From Ilumatobacter sp. (lineage in GTDB: Bacteria; Actinomycetota; Acidimicrobiia; Acidimicrobiales; Ilumatobacteraceae), in NCBI RefSeq assembly GCF_030065885.1, contig NZ_JASJCS010000018.1, positions 1-63,205 on the forward strand: 63,205 bases of DNA. Direction: 5' to 3'. Positions 16,926 through 25,804 of this stretch are shown piece by piece. The position numbers and the translations under genes were made by a program. Positions within the stretch are counted from its first letter, which is position 1. Each line of letters begins with the position of its first letter. The notes beneath the pieces were generated by a model. The model saw nothing but the letters and a program-made list of their open reading frames with translations. It was not told the origin of the DNA and searched no databases.

Positions 16926-16933
16926 CGCAGAGG

Positions 16934-19729
16934 ATGACCACACACGCCCCCGACCACCTGTACCTCCGGCAGCGGCTGCTCGGGGCGACCGTGGCCGCGG
17001 CCGTCGCTGGCGCAGCCACGCTGCTCGGCGCAACCGAGGCGAGGGCGGACGGCTGGCCGGCACGCGTCACCGTGGAGGTGGTCGTAGAGGGCGATCAGGG
17101 GCCGACGATCGATGCGATCGGCGACGCCGGCGGCATCGTGGTCGGCACCGGCCCGGGCACCGTGCTGGCGCGGATCCCCAGCGTTCGCCGCCCACTGCTC
17201 GCTGCAACTCTCGACGCGGAGGTGCGAACGCCGGTGCCGGTGGATGTCCGCCCCGAGTCGGTCGTCGACCGGAGGCCGGCGTTCGGGCCCACCGTGGGCG
17301 AGCACGTCGCCATCACGAACGCCGACGCCTGGCACGCCGCGGGCTTCGACGGCGACGGCGTCAAGATCGGCGTGATCGACTTCTTCGACGTCGAGCTCTT
17401 CTGGGACGAGGACGAGCACGGACCGAAGCCGGTGGCCGGCGTCACCGCTCGGTGCATCGACCTCGGCAGCGACTGCTCGGCCGAGTTCTTCGACGCCGTC
17501 GACAACGGCGGCGAGGACCACGGCGTCGCCGTCGTCGAGACGATCCTCGACATGGCTCCGGCCGCCGAGATCTACATCGGCCAGGCGACGACCGTCAGCG
17601 ACTACTCGGCGCTCGTCGAGTGGTTCGCCGACGCCGGCGTCACCGTGATCAACCGCTCGCTCGGGAGCCGCTACGACGGACCGGGCGACGGGCGGGGGCC
17701 GCTCGACGAGGTCGCGTCCGAGGCGACGGCCCACGGCATGCTCTGGGTGAACTCCGGCGGCAACAACGGCGAGGGCAAGTACTACCGGCACCAGGCGCGC
17801 CTGATCGGCAATCGCGTGGCGTTCGGCCCATCGGGCACCGGCACGTACCTGCGGTTCTCCGGCTGTGTCGCACTCGGCGGGATCCGATGGTCCAACGACT
17901 GGGACGTCGCCGCCGCGCAACGCACCGACTACGACGCGCTGCTGTGGGACGCCCCGACCGGTGACCCGGCCGCCGGCACCCTGGTCGATTCGTCCCGACG
18001 CCCCCAGCAACTCGGTGCCTCACCGATCGAGCTCCTGCCGACGCCGCGCTGTCCGGGCCCCGGTCGCTCGCTGTACCTCGAACTCGAGTGGCTCGGCGGG
18101 TCGATCGCCGGCGACGTCATCGAGATCCTCGACTACGGCTCGGGCATCGCGCAGTTCACGCAGGCCGCGGGCAGCGCCGCAGTACCGATCGTCGACTCGT
18201 CCGACCCCGGCGTCGTCGCCGTCGGCGCGATCGACCCGGCTGCGACGGGCACCGTCGCGGCGTACAGCTCGCGCGGGCCGACGAACGACGGCCGCGTGAT
18301 CCCCGATGTCGCCGCGCCCGCGGCGGTCACCAACTCGCTTCAGGGCGTGTTCGCCGGCTCGAGTGCGGGTGCGGCGGTCGTGTCGGGCGGCGCCGCACTG
18401 CTGGCCGGTGCCGGGCTCGCCGCCGACGGCGCCACCCTCGCCGACCTCGTTCGCCACCTCGCCGTCGATCGCGGCGCGAGCGGGCCCGACAACGAGTACG
18501 GCCACGGCGAGTTCCGCCTCCCCGCCCCACCGGCCGGGATCAACGACCTCCCGTCGACGTTCCGATCGCTCGACGTGCCGACCCGGATCCTCGACACGCG
18601 CGAGGAGAGCGCCGTCGGGCCCGCTGCGCTGATCGGTCCCGTCGGCCGTGGCGACGTCCTCGAGCTGCCCGTCGCCGGTCACCACGGCGTGCCCGCCGAC
18701 GGCGTGACCGCGGTCGCCGTCAACGTCGTGAGCGTCGCAGCCGACCGGCCGAGCTTCGTGCAGGTGCTGCCGACGATGGAAGCGGCTCTCGGCAGCTACT
18801 CGAACCTGAACATCGACGGCGCCGGGCAGACCCGCGCCAACTTCGCGATCGTGCCGGCCGGTGCGGACGGCACGATCTCGATCTACTCCATCGCTGCCGG
18901 CGACATCGTCGTCGACCTGCTCGGCTTCTTCGAGGAGCAGACCGGTTCGGTTCGGGACGGCCGGTTCGTCGGGCTGCCGGCCGCGCAGCGACTGCTCGAC
19001 ACCCGTGACGACGCTCCGGTCGGACCGCTCCTGTCCGGGACGAGCCGCGCCGTTCCGATGCCGGCGGGCGTCGATCCCGGCGTGGTCGACGCCCTCGTCG
19101 TCACGGTCACCGCCACTGCGGCCACCGGACCCGGGTGGGTGCAGGCCTACCCGACCGATCGGCCCGACGTGATCGGCACCACGTCGACGCTCAACCTGGC
19201 GTCCGGCGGCACGGTCGCCAACACCGCCATCGTCCCGCTCGGCGGTCCGGGCATCAGCGTCACGACCTTCGTCGCCGGTGCCGGGAGCACCCACGTCGTC
19301 GTCGATGCCATCGGCTACGTCACGACCGACGCCGCATCGCTGTCGGGCGCCGGCAAGTTCCGGTCGGTCTCGCCGAACCGGGCGTTCGACTCGCGCCAGA
19401 CGGGTGGCGCACTCGGCGACCTCGAGCAGGTCGTGATCGACGCCTCGGCTGCCGCTGGCGTCACGGTGCCCGACTCGGCGACGGCCGTGGCCTGGAACAT
19501 GGCGGTCGTCCACGCTGACCGGCCCGGATTCCTGCGGGCGTGGGCTGCCGACCAGCCCGAGCCGCCGACGTCGGCATTGAACTGGACCACCCCGGGCGAG
19601 ATCCGGGCGGCCGCCGTGATCTCGGCCGTCGATCGCGGCCGCACGCGGATCCGCGTCGACGACGGCGACGCCGACACCCCGGTCGCCCTCGGCCACCTCA
19701 TCGCCGACGTGTTCGGCTACTTCACCTGA
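16934..19729 (+). CDS. Secreted subtilisin-like (S8) protein with three ILDTR-type repeats
   Basis: A 931-residue exported protein. A signal peptide (RQRLLGATVAAAVAGAATLL, then ATEARAD) is followed by an S8-like domain: Asp149 in GVIDFFD, His196 in EDHGVAVVE, the oxyanion Asn in NSGGNNGEG, and Ser477 in FAGSSAGAAVVSG. The usual GTS at the nucleophile is GSS here. The rest, from about residue 545, is three modules of about 120-130 residues that open with RILDTR, RLLDTR and RAFDSR and close with a V-D-x-x-GF/Y strand. The CotH-type protein at 38602 carries the same modules. A GTG at 16865 overlapping the S9 stop is possible but would put 23 residues before the signal peptide. The 3' end overlaps NudC by 13 bases. 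Confidence 0.8.
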   Translation: MTTHAPDHLYLRQRLLGATVAAAVAGAATLLGATEARADGWPARVTVEVVVEGDQGPTIDAIGDAGGIVVGTGPGTVLARIPSVRRPLLAATLDAEVRTPVPVDVRPESVVDRRPAFGPTVGEHVAITNADAWHAAGFDGDGVKIGVIDFFDVELFWDEDEHGPKPVAGVTARCIDLGSDCSAEFFDAVDNGGEDHGVAVVETILDMAPAAEIYIGQATTVSDYSALVEWFADAGVTVINRSLGSRYDGPGDGRGPLDEVASEATAHGMLWVNSGGNNGEGKYYRHQARLIGNRVAFGPSGTGTYLRFSGCVALGGIRWSNDWDVAAAQRTDYDALLWDAPTGDPAAGTLVDSSRRPQQLGASPIELLPTPRCPGPGRSLYLELEWLGGSIAGDVIEILDYGSGIAQFTQAAGSAAVPIVDSSDPGVVAVGAIDPAATGTVAAYSSRGPTNDGRVIPDVAAPAAVTNSLQGVFAGSSAGAAVVSGGAALLAGAGLAADGATLADLVRHLAVDRGASGPDNEYGHGEFRLPAPPAGINDLPSTFRSLDVPTRILDTREESAVGPAALIGPVGRGDVLELPVAGHHGVPADGVTAVAVNVVSVAADRPSFVQVLPTMEAALGSYSNLNIDGAGQTRANFAIVPAGADGTISIYSIAAGDIVVDLLGFFEEQTGSVRDGRFVGLPAAQRLLDTRDDAPVGPLLSGTSRAVPMPAGVDPGVVDALVVTVTATAATGPGWVQAYPTDRPDVIGTTSTLNLASGGTVANTAIVPLGGPGISVTTFVAGAGSTHVVVDAIGYVTTDAASLSGAGKFRSVSPNRAFDSRQTGGALGDLEQVVIDASAAAGVTVPDSATAVAWNMAVVHADRPGFLRAWAADQPEPPTSALNWTTPGEIRAAAVISAVDRGRTRIRVDDGDADTPVALGHLIADVFGYFT

Positions 19730-20517
19730 TCGACCGACTCGGCGAGCCATGCGTCGATCAGCCGCCGGGCGATCGAGATCCCCGGTGGCACCATCGGGAG
19801 CTCGCCGGGCAGGAACCAGCCGGCGTCGGCGATCTCGGCCGGGTCGCACTCGATCTCGCCGGACTCGTACCGCGCACGAAATCCGATCATGAGGCTGTTC
19901 GGGAACGGCCAAGGCTGACTCCCGAAGTACGACGGAGCGCTCACGGTGATGCCGACCTCCTCGTGCACCTCCCGGACGACGGCCGACTCCAACGACTCGC
20001 CGGGCTCGACGAACCCTGCGAGGCACGAGTACATCGGGATGTCCCACTGCACGCCCCTCGCCAGCAACGCCTCCTGCTCGGGCCCGGGCTCGCCGCGGGT
20101 CACGAGCGTGATCATCGCCGGCGAGAGCCGCGGGAACGACAGCAGGTCGCATCCCGGGCACCGCATGGCCCGCTCACCCTCGGCGAGCGCGGTCTCGGCA
20201 CCGCAGCGCCCGCAGAAGCGATGGGTGCGCGCCCATTCGACGATCTGCACCGCGCGGCCCGCCGCCAACCACTGGTGCTCGGGCGCCCGGCCGTAGAACC
20301 TGCGCAGGTCGATCGCTGCGCCGTAGCTCGGATCCGTGTCGGCCGGGACGTCGACCGCCCACCACGCATGCCCGTCGACCATGCCGATGAAGTGGATCCG
20401 CCAGTCGTCCTCGCCGGGTCGGTCGTCGATGAAGACCGTCGACCCGATCACGTGCACGTATCGATGTTCACCGTCGTGGCCCGGCGGTGGCGCGTTGAGC
20501 GGCCGGAAGTCGGTCAT
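19717..20517 (-). CDS. nudC: NADH pyrophosphatase NudC
   Basis: A 266-residue Nudix hydrolase. A four-cysteine zinc site (CGRCG near 103, CPGC near 120) precedes the Nudix box GFVEPGESLESAVVREVHEEVGI, whose glutamates bind the metal, and the NudC-specific SQPWPFPNSLM follows. NudC hydrolyses NAD(H) and removes NAD caps from RNA. A TACGCA box lies 7 nt before the ATG. Cytoplasmic. No operon partner: the next minus-strand gene starts upstream on its own. Confidence 0.93.
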   Translation of the reverse strand: MTDFRPLNAPPPGHDGEHRYVHVIGSTVFIDDRPGEDDWRIHFIGMVDGHAWWAVDVPADTDPSYGAAIDLRRFYGRAPEHQWLAAGRAVQIVEWARTHRFCGRCGAETALAEGERAMRCPGCDLLSFPRLSPAMITLVTRGEPGPEQEALLARGVQWDIPMYSCLAGFVEPGESLESAVVREVHEEVGITVSAPSYFGSQPWPFPNSLMIGFRARYESGEIECDPAEIADAGWFLPGELPMVPPGISIARRLIDAWLAESVDQVK

Positions 20518-20551
20518 GACCGGATGCGTAGCACACCGGTCGGCGCCCGGC

Positions 20552-21025
20552 CTATGGGGTCAGGGTGCGGCCGTCGGCGGCCCAGGCGCGCACGCCGCCG
20601 TCGAGATCGTAGACCTGCTCGAAGCCGAGCTGCTCCATGAGGGCAGCCGTCTGCCCCGAGCGATTGCCCGAGCGGCAGTAGAGCAGGTACTCGCCGTCGC
20701 GATCGAGGGCGGCGATCTCGTCGGCGAAGGTGTCGGTGTAGAAGTCGATCATCGTGGCGCCCTCGACGTGACCCTCGCCGAACTCCTCGGGCGTGCGGAC
20801 GTCGATCACGGTGATGTCGGGATCGGCCGCGAGCGCGGCGGCTTGTGCCGGTGTGACCAACCCGTAGGCGGGTGTCGCCGAACCCTCGGCGGCGGCAACG
20901 CTCGCATCGTCGCTGTCGCCGCCGCATGCGGCGAGCACCAGCACGGCGGCGAGCGCAGCGATCGGCGCGCGAGCCCGACGGGGGGTCCGGCGGAGGGCGC
21001 TGGCTTCGGTCGAGGTGTGGCCCAT
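20552..21025 (-). CDS. Rhodanese-domain lipoprotein
   Basis: A 157-residue exported protein. An N-terminal signal ends in the lipobox LAAC (VLVLAACGG), and a single rhodanese domain follows with the active-site loop CRSGNRSG. Rhodaneses move sulfane sulfur or sense persulfide; this one would sit on the outer face of the membrane. It is divergent from cydAB, and the 102-base gap between them holds the dyad ATTGTCCGTACAAT, which also occurs upstream of the SulP and CstB-like genes. Membership in that regulon is inferred. Confidence 0.87.
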   Translation of the reverse strand: MGHTSTEASALRRTPRRARAPIAALAAVLVLAACGGDSDDASVAAAEGSATPAYGLVTPAQAAALAADPDITVIDVRTPEEFGEGHVEGATMIDFYTDTFADEIAALDRDGEYLLYCRSGNRSGQTAALMEQLGFEQVYDLDGGVRAWAADGRTLTP

Positions 21026-21056
21026 GTCATGGTCCTTCGTACTCGTGGACGTCGTT

Positions 21057-21070
21057 ATTGTCCGTACAAT
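21057..21070. promoter_or_regulatory. Operator-like dyad ATTGTCCGTACAAT (regulon site 1)
   Basis: ATTGT and ACAAT form a perfect 5-bp inverted repeat around CCGT, between the divergent rhodanese lipoprotein and cydA. Its right half TACAAT could serve as a -10 toward cydA. The core TGTCCGTACA recurs at 25751-25760, 25769-25778 and 28263-28272. Confidence 0.7.
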
Positions 21071-21127
21071 ATCGGATGTCGAGCTCGACCGTCACGCACC
21101 ACCCAGTCCGCGAGAGGATGAGCACAC

Positions 21128-22549
21128 ATGCCGACCGTGCTGATCGCCGCCGACGAACTCGTCGCGGCCCGCTATCAGATGGCCCTGTCGCTGGGCTTCC
21201 ACATCGTGCTCTCGTGCTTCGGTGTCGCACTGCCGGCGATGATCTACGTCCTCCACCGGCGCGGCGTGCGCAACGGCGACCAGGAGGCGCTCGCCCTCGC
21301 CAAGAAGTGGGCCAAGGCGTCGGCCGTCCTGTTCGCGATCGGCGCGGTGTCCGGGACGATCCTGAGCTTCGAGATGGGCTTGCTCTGGCCGGGGATGATG
21401 TCGACCTTCGGCGACGTCATCGGCCTGCCGTTCGCGATGGAGGGCATCGCGTTCTTCCTCGAGGCGATCTTCCTCGGCATCTACCTCTACGGCTGGGGGC
21501 GCCTGCGACCCGAGGTGCACCTCCGCACGCTCATCCCGATCATGCTCTCCGGATTGTTCGGCACGTTCTGCATCCTCGCCGTCAACGCATGGATGAACGC
21601 GCCGGCCGGCTTCACGATGCTCGCCGACGGCACGGTGACCGACGTCGACCCGCTGGCGGCGATCTTCAACGACGCGCTCTGGCCGCAGTTCCTCCACATG
21701 TGGGTCGCGACGTTCGTGGTCGCCGGCTTCCTCACCTCGGCCGTCTACGCGGTCGGGATGTTACGAGGCCGCCGCGACCGCTCGCATCGGCTCGGGTTCA
21801 CGGTGCCGTTCGTCTTCGCAGCGGTCGCCGCGCTCGCGCAGCCGGCGATCGGCCACTGGGCCGGCACCCGGCTCGACACCCAGCAGCCGTCGAAGCTCGC
21901 GGCGATGGAGCTGGCCCTCGAGACCGAGGATCGTGCGCCGGTCGTCATCGGCGGCGTGCTCATCGACGGCGAGGTGCGCGGCGGGATCGAGATCCCGGCG
22001 ATCGCCTCCTTGCTGGCCGGCAACTCGTTCGACACGGTCATAGTCGGCCTCGAGGACATCCCCGAGGACGAGCGACCGCCGGTCAACATCGTCCACTGGT
22101 CGTTCCAGACGATGATCGCGGCCGGCACGGCGATGATCGCGCTCGGCGGGTGGTACGGCTGGCGGCGTCGCCGCTACGGCGCGGACGGCGTCTTCGAGTC
22201 GACGTGGTTCCTGCGGGCCGCGGTCGCCGCCGGCCCGGTCGCCGTGATCGCACTGCAGGCGGGCTGGGTGACCACCGAGGTCGGCCGGCAGCCGTGGATC
22301 GTCTACGGCGTGATGCGGGTCGAGGACGCCGTCACGTCGAACTCCGGCATCTGGATCTCACTGGCTGCGATGGTCGTGATCTACACGAGCATGGCCGTCG
22401 TCGGCGCGCGGGTGCTCCTCGGCATGGCGCGTCGATGGCGAGCCGACCCCTCGTCCGACCTCCCGACGCCGTACGGGCCGGGTGGGTCGCTCCATGACGT
22501 CGACACGACGGGTCCGCCGACCGACGATCTCGTCGGCAGGCCGTCGTGA
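21128..22549 (+). CDS. cydA: Cytochrome bd oxidase subunit I
   Basis: A 473-residue integral membrane subunit that binds the haems and quinol. The N terminus ARYQMALSLGFHIVLSCFG carries the first haem-ligand histidine, GPMM-type loop sequence is in LLWPGMMSTFG, and the C-terminal signature is GWVTTEVGRQPWIVYGVMR. The quinol loop is short, as in cyanide-insensitive-type oxidases. Cytochrome bd reduces O2 with quinol and, unlike haem-copper oxidases, tolerates sulfide. A GAGAGGA Shine-Dalgarno lies 9 nt before the ATG, unlike most genes here. The regulon dyad at 21057 lies 58 bases upstream of the start. Confidence 0.94.
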   Translation: MPTVLIAADELVAARYQMALSLGFHIVLSCFGVALPAMIYVLHRRGVRNGDQEALALAKKWAKASAVLFAIGAVSGTILSFEMGLLWPGMMSTFGDVIGLPFAMEGIAFFLEAIFLGIYLYGWGRLRPEVHLRTLIPIMLSGLFGTFCILAVNAWMNAPAGFTMLADGTVTDVDPLAAIFNDALWPQFLHMWVATFVVAGFLTSAVYAVGMLRGRRDRSHRLGFTVPFVFAAVAALAQPAIGHWAGTRLDTQQPSKLAAMELALETEDRAPVVIGGVLIDGEVRGGIEIPAIASLLAGNSFDTVIVGLEDIPEDERPPVNIVHWSFQTMIAAGTAMIALGGWYGWRRRRYGADGVFESTWFLRAAVAAGPVAVIALQAGWVTTEVGRQPWIVYGVMRVEDAVTSNSGIWISLAAMVVIYTSMAVVGARVLLGMARRWRADPSSDLPTPYGPGGSLHDVDTTGPPTDDLVGRPS

Positions 22550-23553
22550 ACCTCGCCGACGTGGCCGCGATGCTGATGTTCCTCGGCGTCGTCGCGTACG
22601 CCATCCTCGGCGGCGCCGACTTCGGGAGCGGCGTCTGGGACCTGCTCGCCGGCGACGCCCGCCGGGGCGCACATCTCCGCTCCCAGATCGATCGATCGAT
22701 CGGACCGGTCTGGGAGGCGAACCACGTGTGGCTGATCTACGTGCTGGTCTTCCTGTGGACGGCGTTCCCCACCGCGTTCGGCTCGATCATGACGACGCTG
22801 TTCGTCCCGTGGATGCTCGTCGGGCTCGGGATCGTGCTGCGGGGCGGCGCGTTCGCGTTCCGCAAGTTCTCGGGGTCGGTGCGTGAGGCGCGCCTGCACG
22901 GCATCGTCTTCGCGACGTCGTCGGTCGTCACCCCGTTCTTCCTCGGGATGATCGCGGGTGCCGTCGCCAGCGGCCGCGTGCCCGCCGAGGGCACCGGCGA
23001 CCTGTGGCGCTCGTGGACCGGCCCGACCTCCTGGGTGGGCGGCGTCCTCGCGGTGCTGACCGTGTCGTTCCTCGCAGCGACGTTCCTGGCCGCGGACGCC
23101 GAACGAGGCGGCCGCCGCGCCCTGGCGGACGACATCGGGGGCAAGGCGGTCTGGTCGGGCGTCGTCACCGGCGGGGCCGCGCTCGCGGCGGCCATCGCCA
23201 TCGAGGTCGACGCCGACACGCTCGCCGACGGGCTCCACACGTCCGGTCTCGGCTTCGTCGTCTCCTCCGCGGTCGCCGGTCTCGCATCGCTCGTCCTCCT
23301 CCGCCGGCGGAGCTGGGCGCTGGCGCGTGTCACGGCGGTGGCAGCGGTGGCGTCGATCGTCGTCGGCTGGGGCGTCGCGCAGTATCCCGACCTGCTCGTC
23401 GACGAGTTGACGATCGACGACGCGGCCGGCGCACGATCGACCCTGGTCGGGCTGCTGATCGTGTTCGGCGTGGCCGTGGTCACCGCGGTGCCCGCCATGC
23501 TCTGGCTGTTCGCGCTGGTCAACCGCGACGACCGGCAGACCGACCAGCACTGA
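22546..23553 (+). CDS. cydB: Cytochrome bd oxidase subunit II
   Basis: A 335-residue membrane subunit with about eight or nine helices. The N terminus ILGGADFGSGVWDLLAG and the EANHVWLIYVLVFLWTAFP segment are the family signature. GTG start overlaps the cydA stop by 4 bases, so the subunits are co-translated. The CydCD exporter and CydX are not seen in the window. Confidence 0.93.
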   Translation: MNLADVAAMLMFLGVVAYAILGGADFGSGVWDLLAGDARRGAHLRSQIDRSIGPVWEANHVWLIYVLVFLWTAFPTAFGSIMTTLFVPWMLVGLGIVLRGGAFAFRKFSGSVREARLHGIVFATSSVVTPFFLGMIAGAVASGRVPAEGTGDLWRSWTGPTSWVGGVLAVLTVSFLAATFLAADAERGGRRALADDIGGKAVWSGVVTGGAALAAAIAIEVDADTLADGLHTSGLGFVVSSAVAGLASLVLLRRRSWALARVTAVAAVASIVVGWGVAQYPDLLVDELTIDDAAGARSTLVGLLIVFGVAVVTAVPAMLWLFALVNRDDRQTDQH

Positions 23554-23601
23554 GCTCGGCGAACAGCGGACCCCGGTCGAGCGGCGACCCGCGACCCGGC
23601 G

Positions 23602-24084
23602 TCAGGACCGCACTCGGGTCCGAGCACCCGGCTCGAAACGATCGGCCCCGGGGTCGTACCGGACCAGCACATCGTCGTCGTCCGCCTCGGAGGAGACGAT
23701 CACCGGCTGCCCGATCGCCTGACCGAGCTGGCAGATGAACCCGGCCACGACGTCGAGGCAACCCTGGTTGACGAGTTGCCGGCTGTCGATGTCGAAGTCG
23801 ATCGAGGTCTCGTCGAGCGGGAAGAAGTTGATCCGGATGTCGAACTCGAGCAGGACGTTCAGCGTGCCCAACAGCAGATCGCTCGCGAAGAGCTCGGTCG
23901 CCCGCTCGGGCATCGGATGATCGGTACCGTGCGCCTTGAACCGGCTCGCGACCGCGACCTCGTCGACGAGGTCGAGGACGCGCTGCCAGGACGAGAGGGT
24001 GACGTTCTCGACGCGCCCGTTCGGCAGCGATCGTTCGCCGTCGAACGCGGCCATGAAGTCCCGCCAGCCCGGCATCCCCTCCAC
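23602..24084 (-). CDS. Hypothetical protein, 160 aa
   Basis: A soluble acidic protein of 160 residues with no recognised domain (central segment FASDLLLGTLNVLLEFDIRINFFPLDETS). GTG 24084 or ATG 24075 could start it. It is convergent with cydB, 48 bases away. I do not know its function. Confidence 0.55.
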   Translation of the reverse strand: MEGMPGWRDFMAAFDGERSLPNGRVENVTLSSWQRVLDLVDEVAVASRFKAHGTDHPMPERATELFASDLLLGTLNVLLEFDIRINFFPLDETSIDFDIDSRQLVNQGCLDVVAGFICQLGQAIGQPVIVSSEADDDDVLVRYDPGADRFEPGARTRVRS

Positions 24085-24185
24085 ACCACCAGCGTGCCAG
24101 ACGCGGCACCGCCGAACCCGACAATCGCATCGTCATCCCCGCCGGTTCACAGGCCAACCGCAGGCGCCCGACGTTCGCCACGATC

Positions 24186-24247
24186 GGCCGAACGCGTCGC
24201 GCTGCGGAGGCAGGCCAGCTTCGAAGCGGAGCGGAGCATCGTGCTCG
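24186..24247 (-). repeat. Dispersed intergenic repeat, copy 2
   Basis: Read on the minus strand it begins CGAGCACGATGCTCCGCTCC and ends GCGACGCGTTCGGCC, closely matching the copy at 35641-35702; homology to that copy also extends upstream (GGCGAGATGAC, TTTCGCCTG). It lies 3' of the aminotransferase gene on the same strand. The rest of 24085-24378 holds no gene I can support. Confidence 0.65.
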
Positions 24248-24378
24248 GCAGGCGAAACGGGTCATCTCGCCGGATCGATCGCTCCCGCGACGGCGACGAG
24301 GCGAGGGGCACAGCGGAGCGAGCGCCGCAACTCCGGAAGGGCGGCCGCTACATCAGCGGCGCCACGTGTGGAGCCCGT

Positions 24379-25665
24379 TCAGATCTCGGCGATCGCCGCC
24401 GTGAGCGCAGCGACGCCCTCGTCGATCTCGTCGGTGGTGACGTTCAGCATCGGCGCCAGCCGGATCACGTTGCCGTAGAGACCGCCCTTACCCACCAGGA
24501 GGCCGTGACGCTTGCACGCCTCGTGGAACTCGTTCGTCCGGGCCTTGTCGGGTTCGATGCCCCCGGGCTCGCACACCTCGAACGCCCACATCAGCCCGCG
24601 GCCGCGCATCTCGGCGATCCACGGCGCACCTTCCGCGACCGGCCGCATGGCAGCCTCGAACCGCTCGCCCATCGCCTTGGCGTTCGCCTGGCAGTCGTGC
24701 TCGAGCACGTAGCGGAGCGTCGCACTGCCGGCCGACGCCGACAGCGGGTTGCCGCCGAACGTCGAGAAGTTGAGCACGTGGATCGAGTCCATGATCTCGG
24801 CGCGGGCGACGACGCCGGCGAGCGTGATGCCGTTGCCGACGCCCTTCGCGAACGTCAGCATGTCGGGCACCATGTCATGTGCCTGGTAGCCCCAGAAGTG
24901 GTCGCCGGTACGACCCCAGCCGGTCTGCACCTCGTCGGAGATGAACAGGATCCCGCGATTGGCGAGCTCCTTCTGGAACCTCCCGAACAGGCCGTCGGGC
25001 GCGGTGGCGAACCCACCGACACCCTGGATCGGCTCGGCGATCAAGCACGCGACGTCGCCCGCCGACGTCATGTCGAGCAACTGCACGAGATCGTTCACGC
25101 AGGCGTCGGTGTACGCCTCGTCGTCGAGGTCACGGAACGGCGACCGGAGGCGATAGCCGCCCTGCACGAACTGCACGGTCAGGCCCGAGAGGGCGGTCGA
25201 CTTCCACGACGAGTGCGACGTGATCGCCTGGGTCTGGAACGAACGGCCGTGGTAGCTGTTGCGGACCGCCAGGACCTGGCTCGACTTCCGGAACGACGTG
25301 GCCAGCAGGATCGCCGCGTCGTTGGCCTCGGTGCCCGACGGCGTCAGGTAGACGCGGGCATCGGGGATCCCCGACTGGGCGGCGACCAACTCGGCGAACT
25401 CGATCATCGGCTCGCTGAGGTACAGCGTCGAGGTGTGCATCACCTTCGCGACCTGACGCTGCACTGCGGCCGTCACGTCGGGGTTGTCGTGGCCGACCAT
25501 CGTGGTCAGCACGCCGCCGAAGAAGTCGAGGTAGCGATTGCCCTCGAGGTCCCAGACGTAGCCGCCCTCACCACGGTCGATCGAGATCGGCTCGGCGTAG
25601 TACGGCGAGAGGAACGACGGGAGCACACGTCGGTAGCGGGTGGCGAGATCGGCAGTGTTCGTCAC
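24379..25665 (-). CDS. Class III aminotransferase
   Basis: A 428-residue PLP enzyme of the ornithine/GABA aminotransferase fold. GTEANDAAILLA binds the cofactor phosphate, ISDEVQTGWGRTG holds the PLP-pyridine aspartate, TFAKGVGNG holds the Schiff-base lysine, and FSTFGGNPLSAS follows. Closest in appearance to alanine-glyoxylate or acetylornithine-type members; substrate not assigned. I start at GTG 25665 behind a TAACGT box (7 nt). The open frame continues 58 codons upstream, but only across the SulP promoter and operators. Confidence 0.88.
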   Translation of the reverse strand: MTNTADLATRYRRVLPSFLSPYYAEPISIDRGEGGYVWDLEGNRYLDFFGGVLTTMVGHDNPDVTAAVQRQVAKVMHTSTLYLSEPMIEFAELVAAQSGIPDARVYLTPSGTEANDAAILLATSFRKSSQVLAVRNSYHGRSFQTQAITSHSSWKSTALSGLTVQFVQGGYRLRSPFRDLDDEAYTDACVNDLVQLLDMTSAGDVACLIAEPIQGVGGFATAPDGLFGRFQKELANRGILFISDEVQTGWGRTGDHFWGYQAHDMVPDMLTFAKGVGNGITLAGVVARAEIMDSIHVLNFSTFGGNPLSASAGSATLRYVLEHDCQANAKAMGERFEAAMRPVAEGAPWIAEMRGRGLMWAFEVCEPGGIEPDKARTNEFHEACKRHGLLVGKGGLYGNVIRLAPMLNVTTDEIDEGVAALTAAIAEI

Positions 25666-25672
25666 GGCTCGG

Positions 25673-25678
25673 ACGTTA
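25673..25678 (-). promoter_or_regulatory. -10 box TAACGT, leaderless start at 25665
   Basis: On the minus strand TAACGT, 7 nt, GTG 25665. Confidence 0.5.
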
Positions 25679-25733
25679 CTCGCCGGCCGACATGCGCATC
25701 CGAGCCACGCCTGCACGGCGCGAAGGCCAGGGG

Positions 25734-25762
25734 TTGACATGCGACCAAAATGTCCGTACATT
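25734..25762 (+). promoter_or_regulatory. Strong promoter of the SulP gene
   Basis: TTGACA (25734-25739), 17 bases, TACATT (25757-25762): the best -35/-10 pair I saw in the window. The -10 lies inside the right arm of the dyad at 25749-25762, so a bound protein would block it. A second possible -10, TACAAA, is in the next dyad. Confidence 0.75.
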
Positions 25763-25781
25763 ATGAAATGTCCGTACAAAT
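25749..25781. promoter_or_regulatory. Tandem operator-like dyads (regulon sites 2 and 3)
   Basis: AATGTCCGTACATT (25749-25762) has perfect 5-bp arms around CCGT. TGTCCGTACA recurs at 25769-25778, 18 bases on. Both lie between the divergent aminotransferase and SulP genes, over the SulP promoter. The core is identical to the sites at 21057 and 28263. Confidence 0.78.
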
Positions 25782-25804
25782 ACCCCCACCTTGACTGACA
25801 CACC

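Noticed and set aside
16865-16933. GTG 16865 as start of the subtilisin-like gene
   Set aside because: It overlaps the S9 stop as in coupled genes here, but would place 23 Arg/Pro/Gly-rich residues before the signal peptide. ATG 16934 gives a normal export signal.
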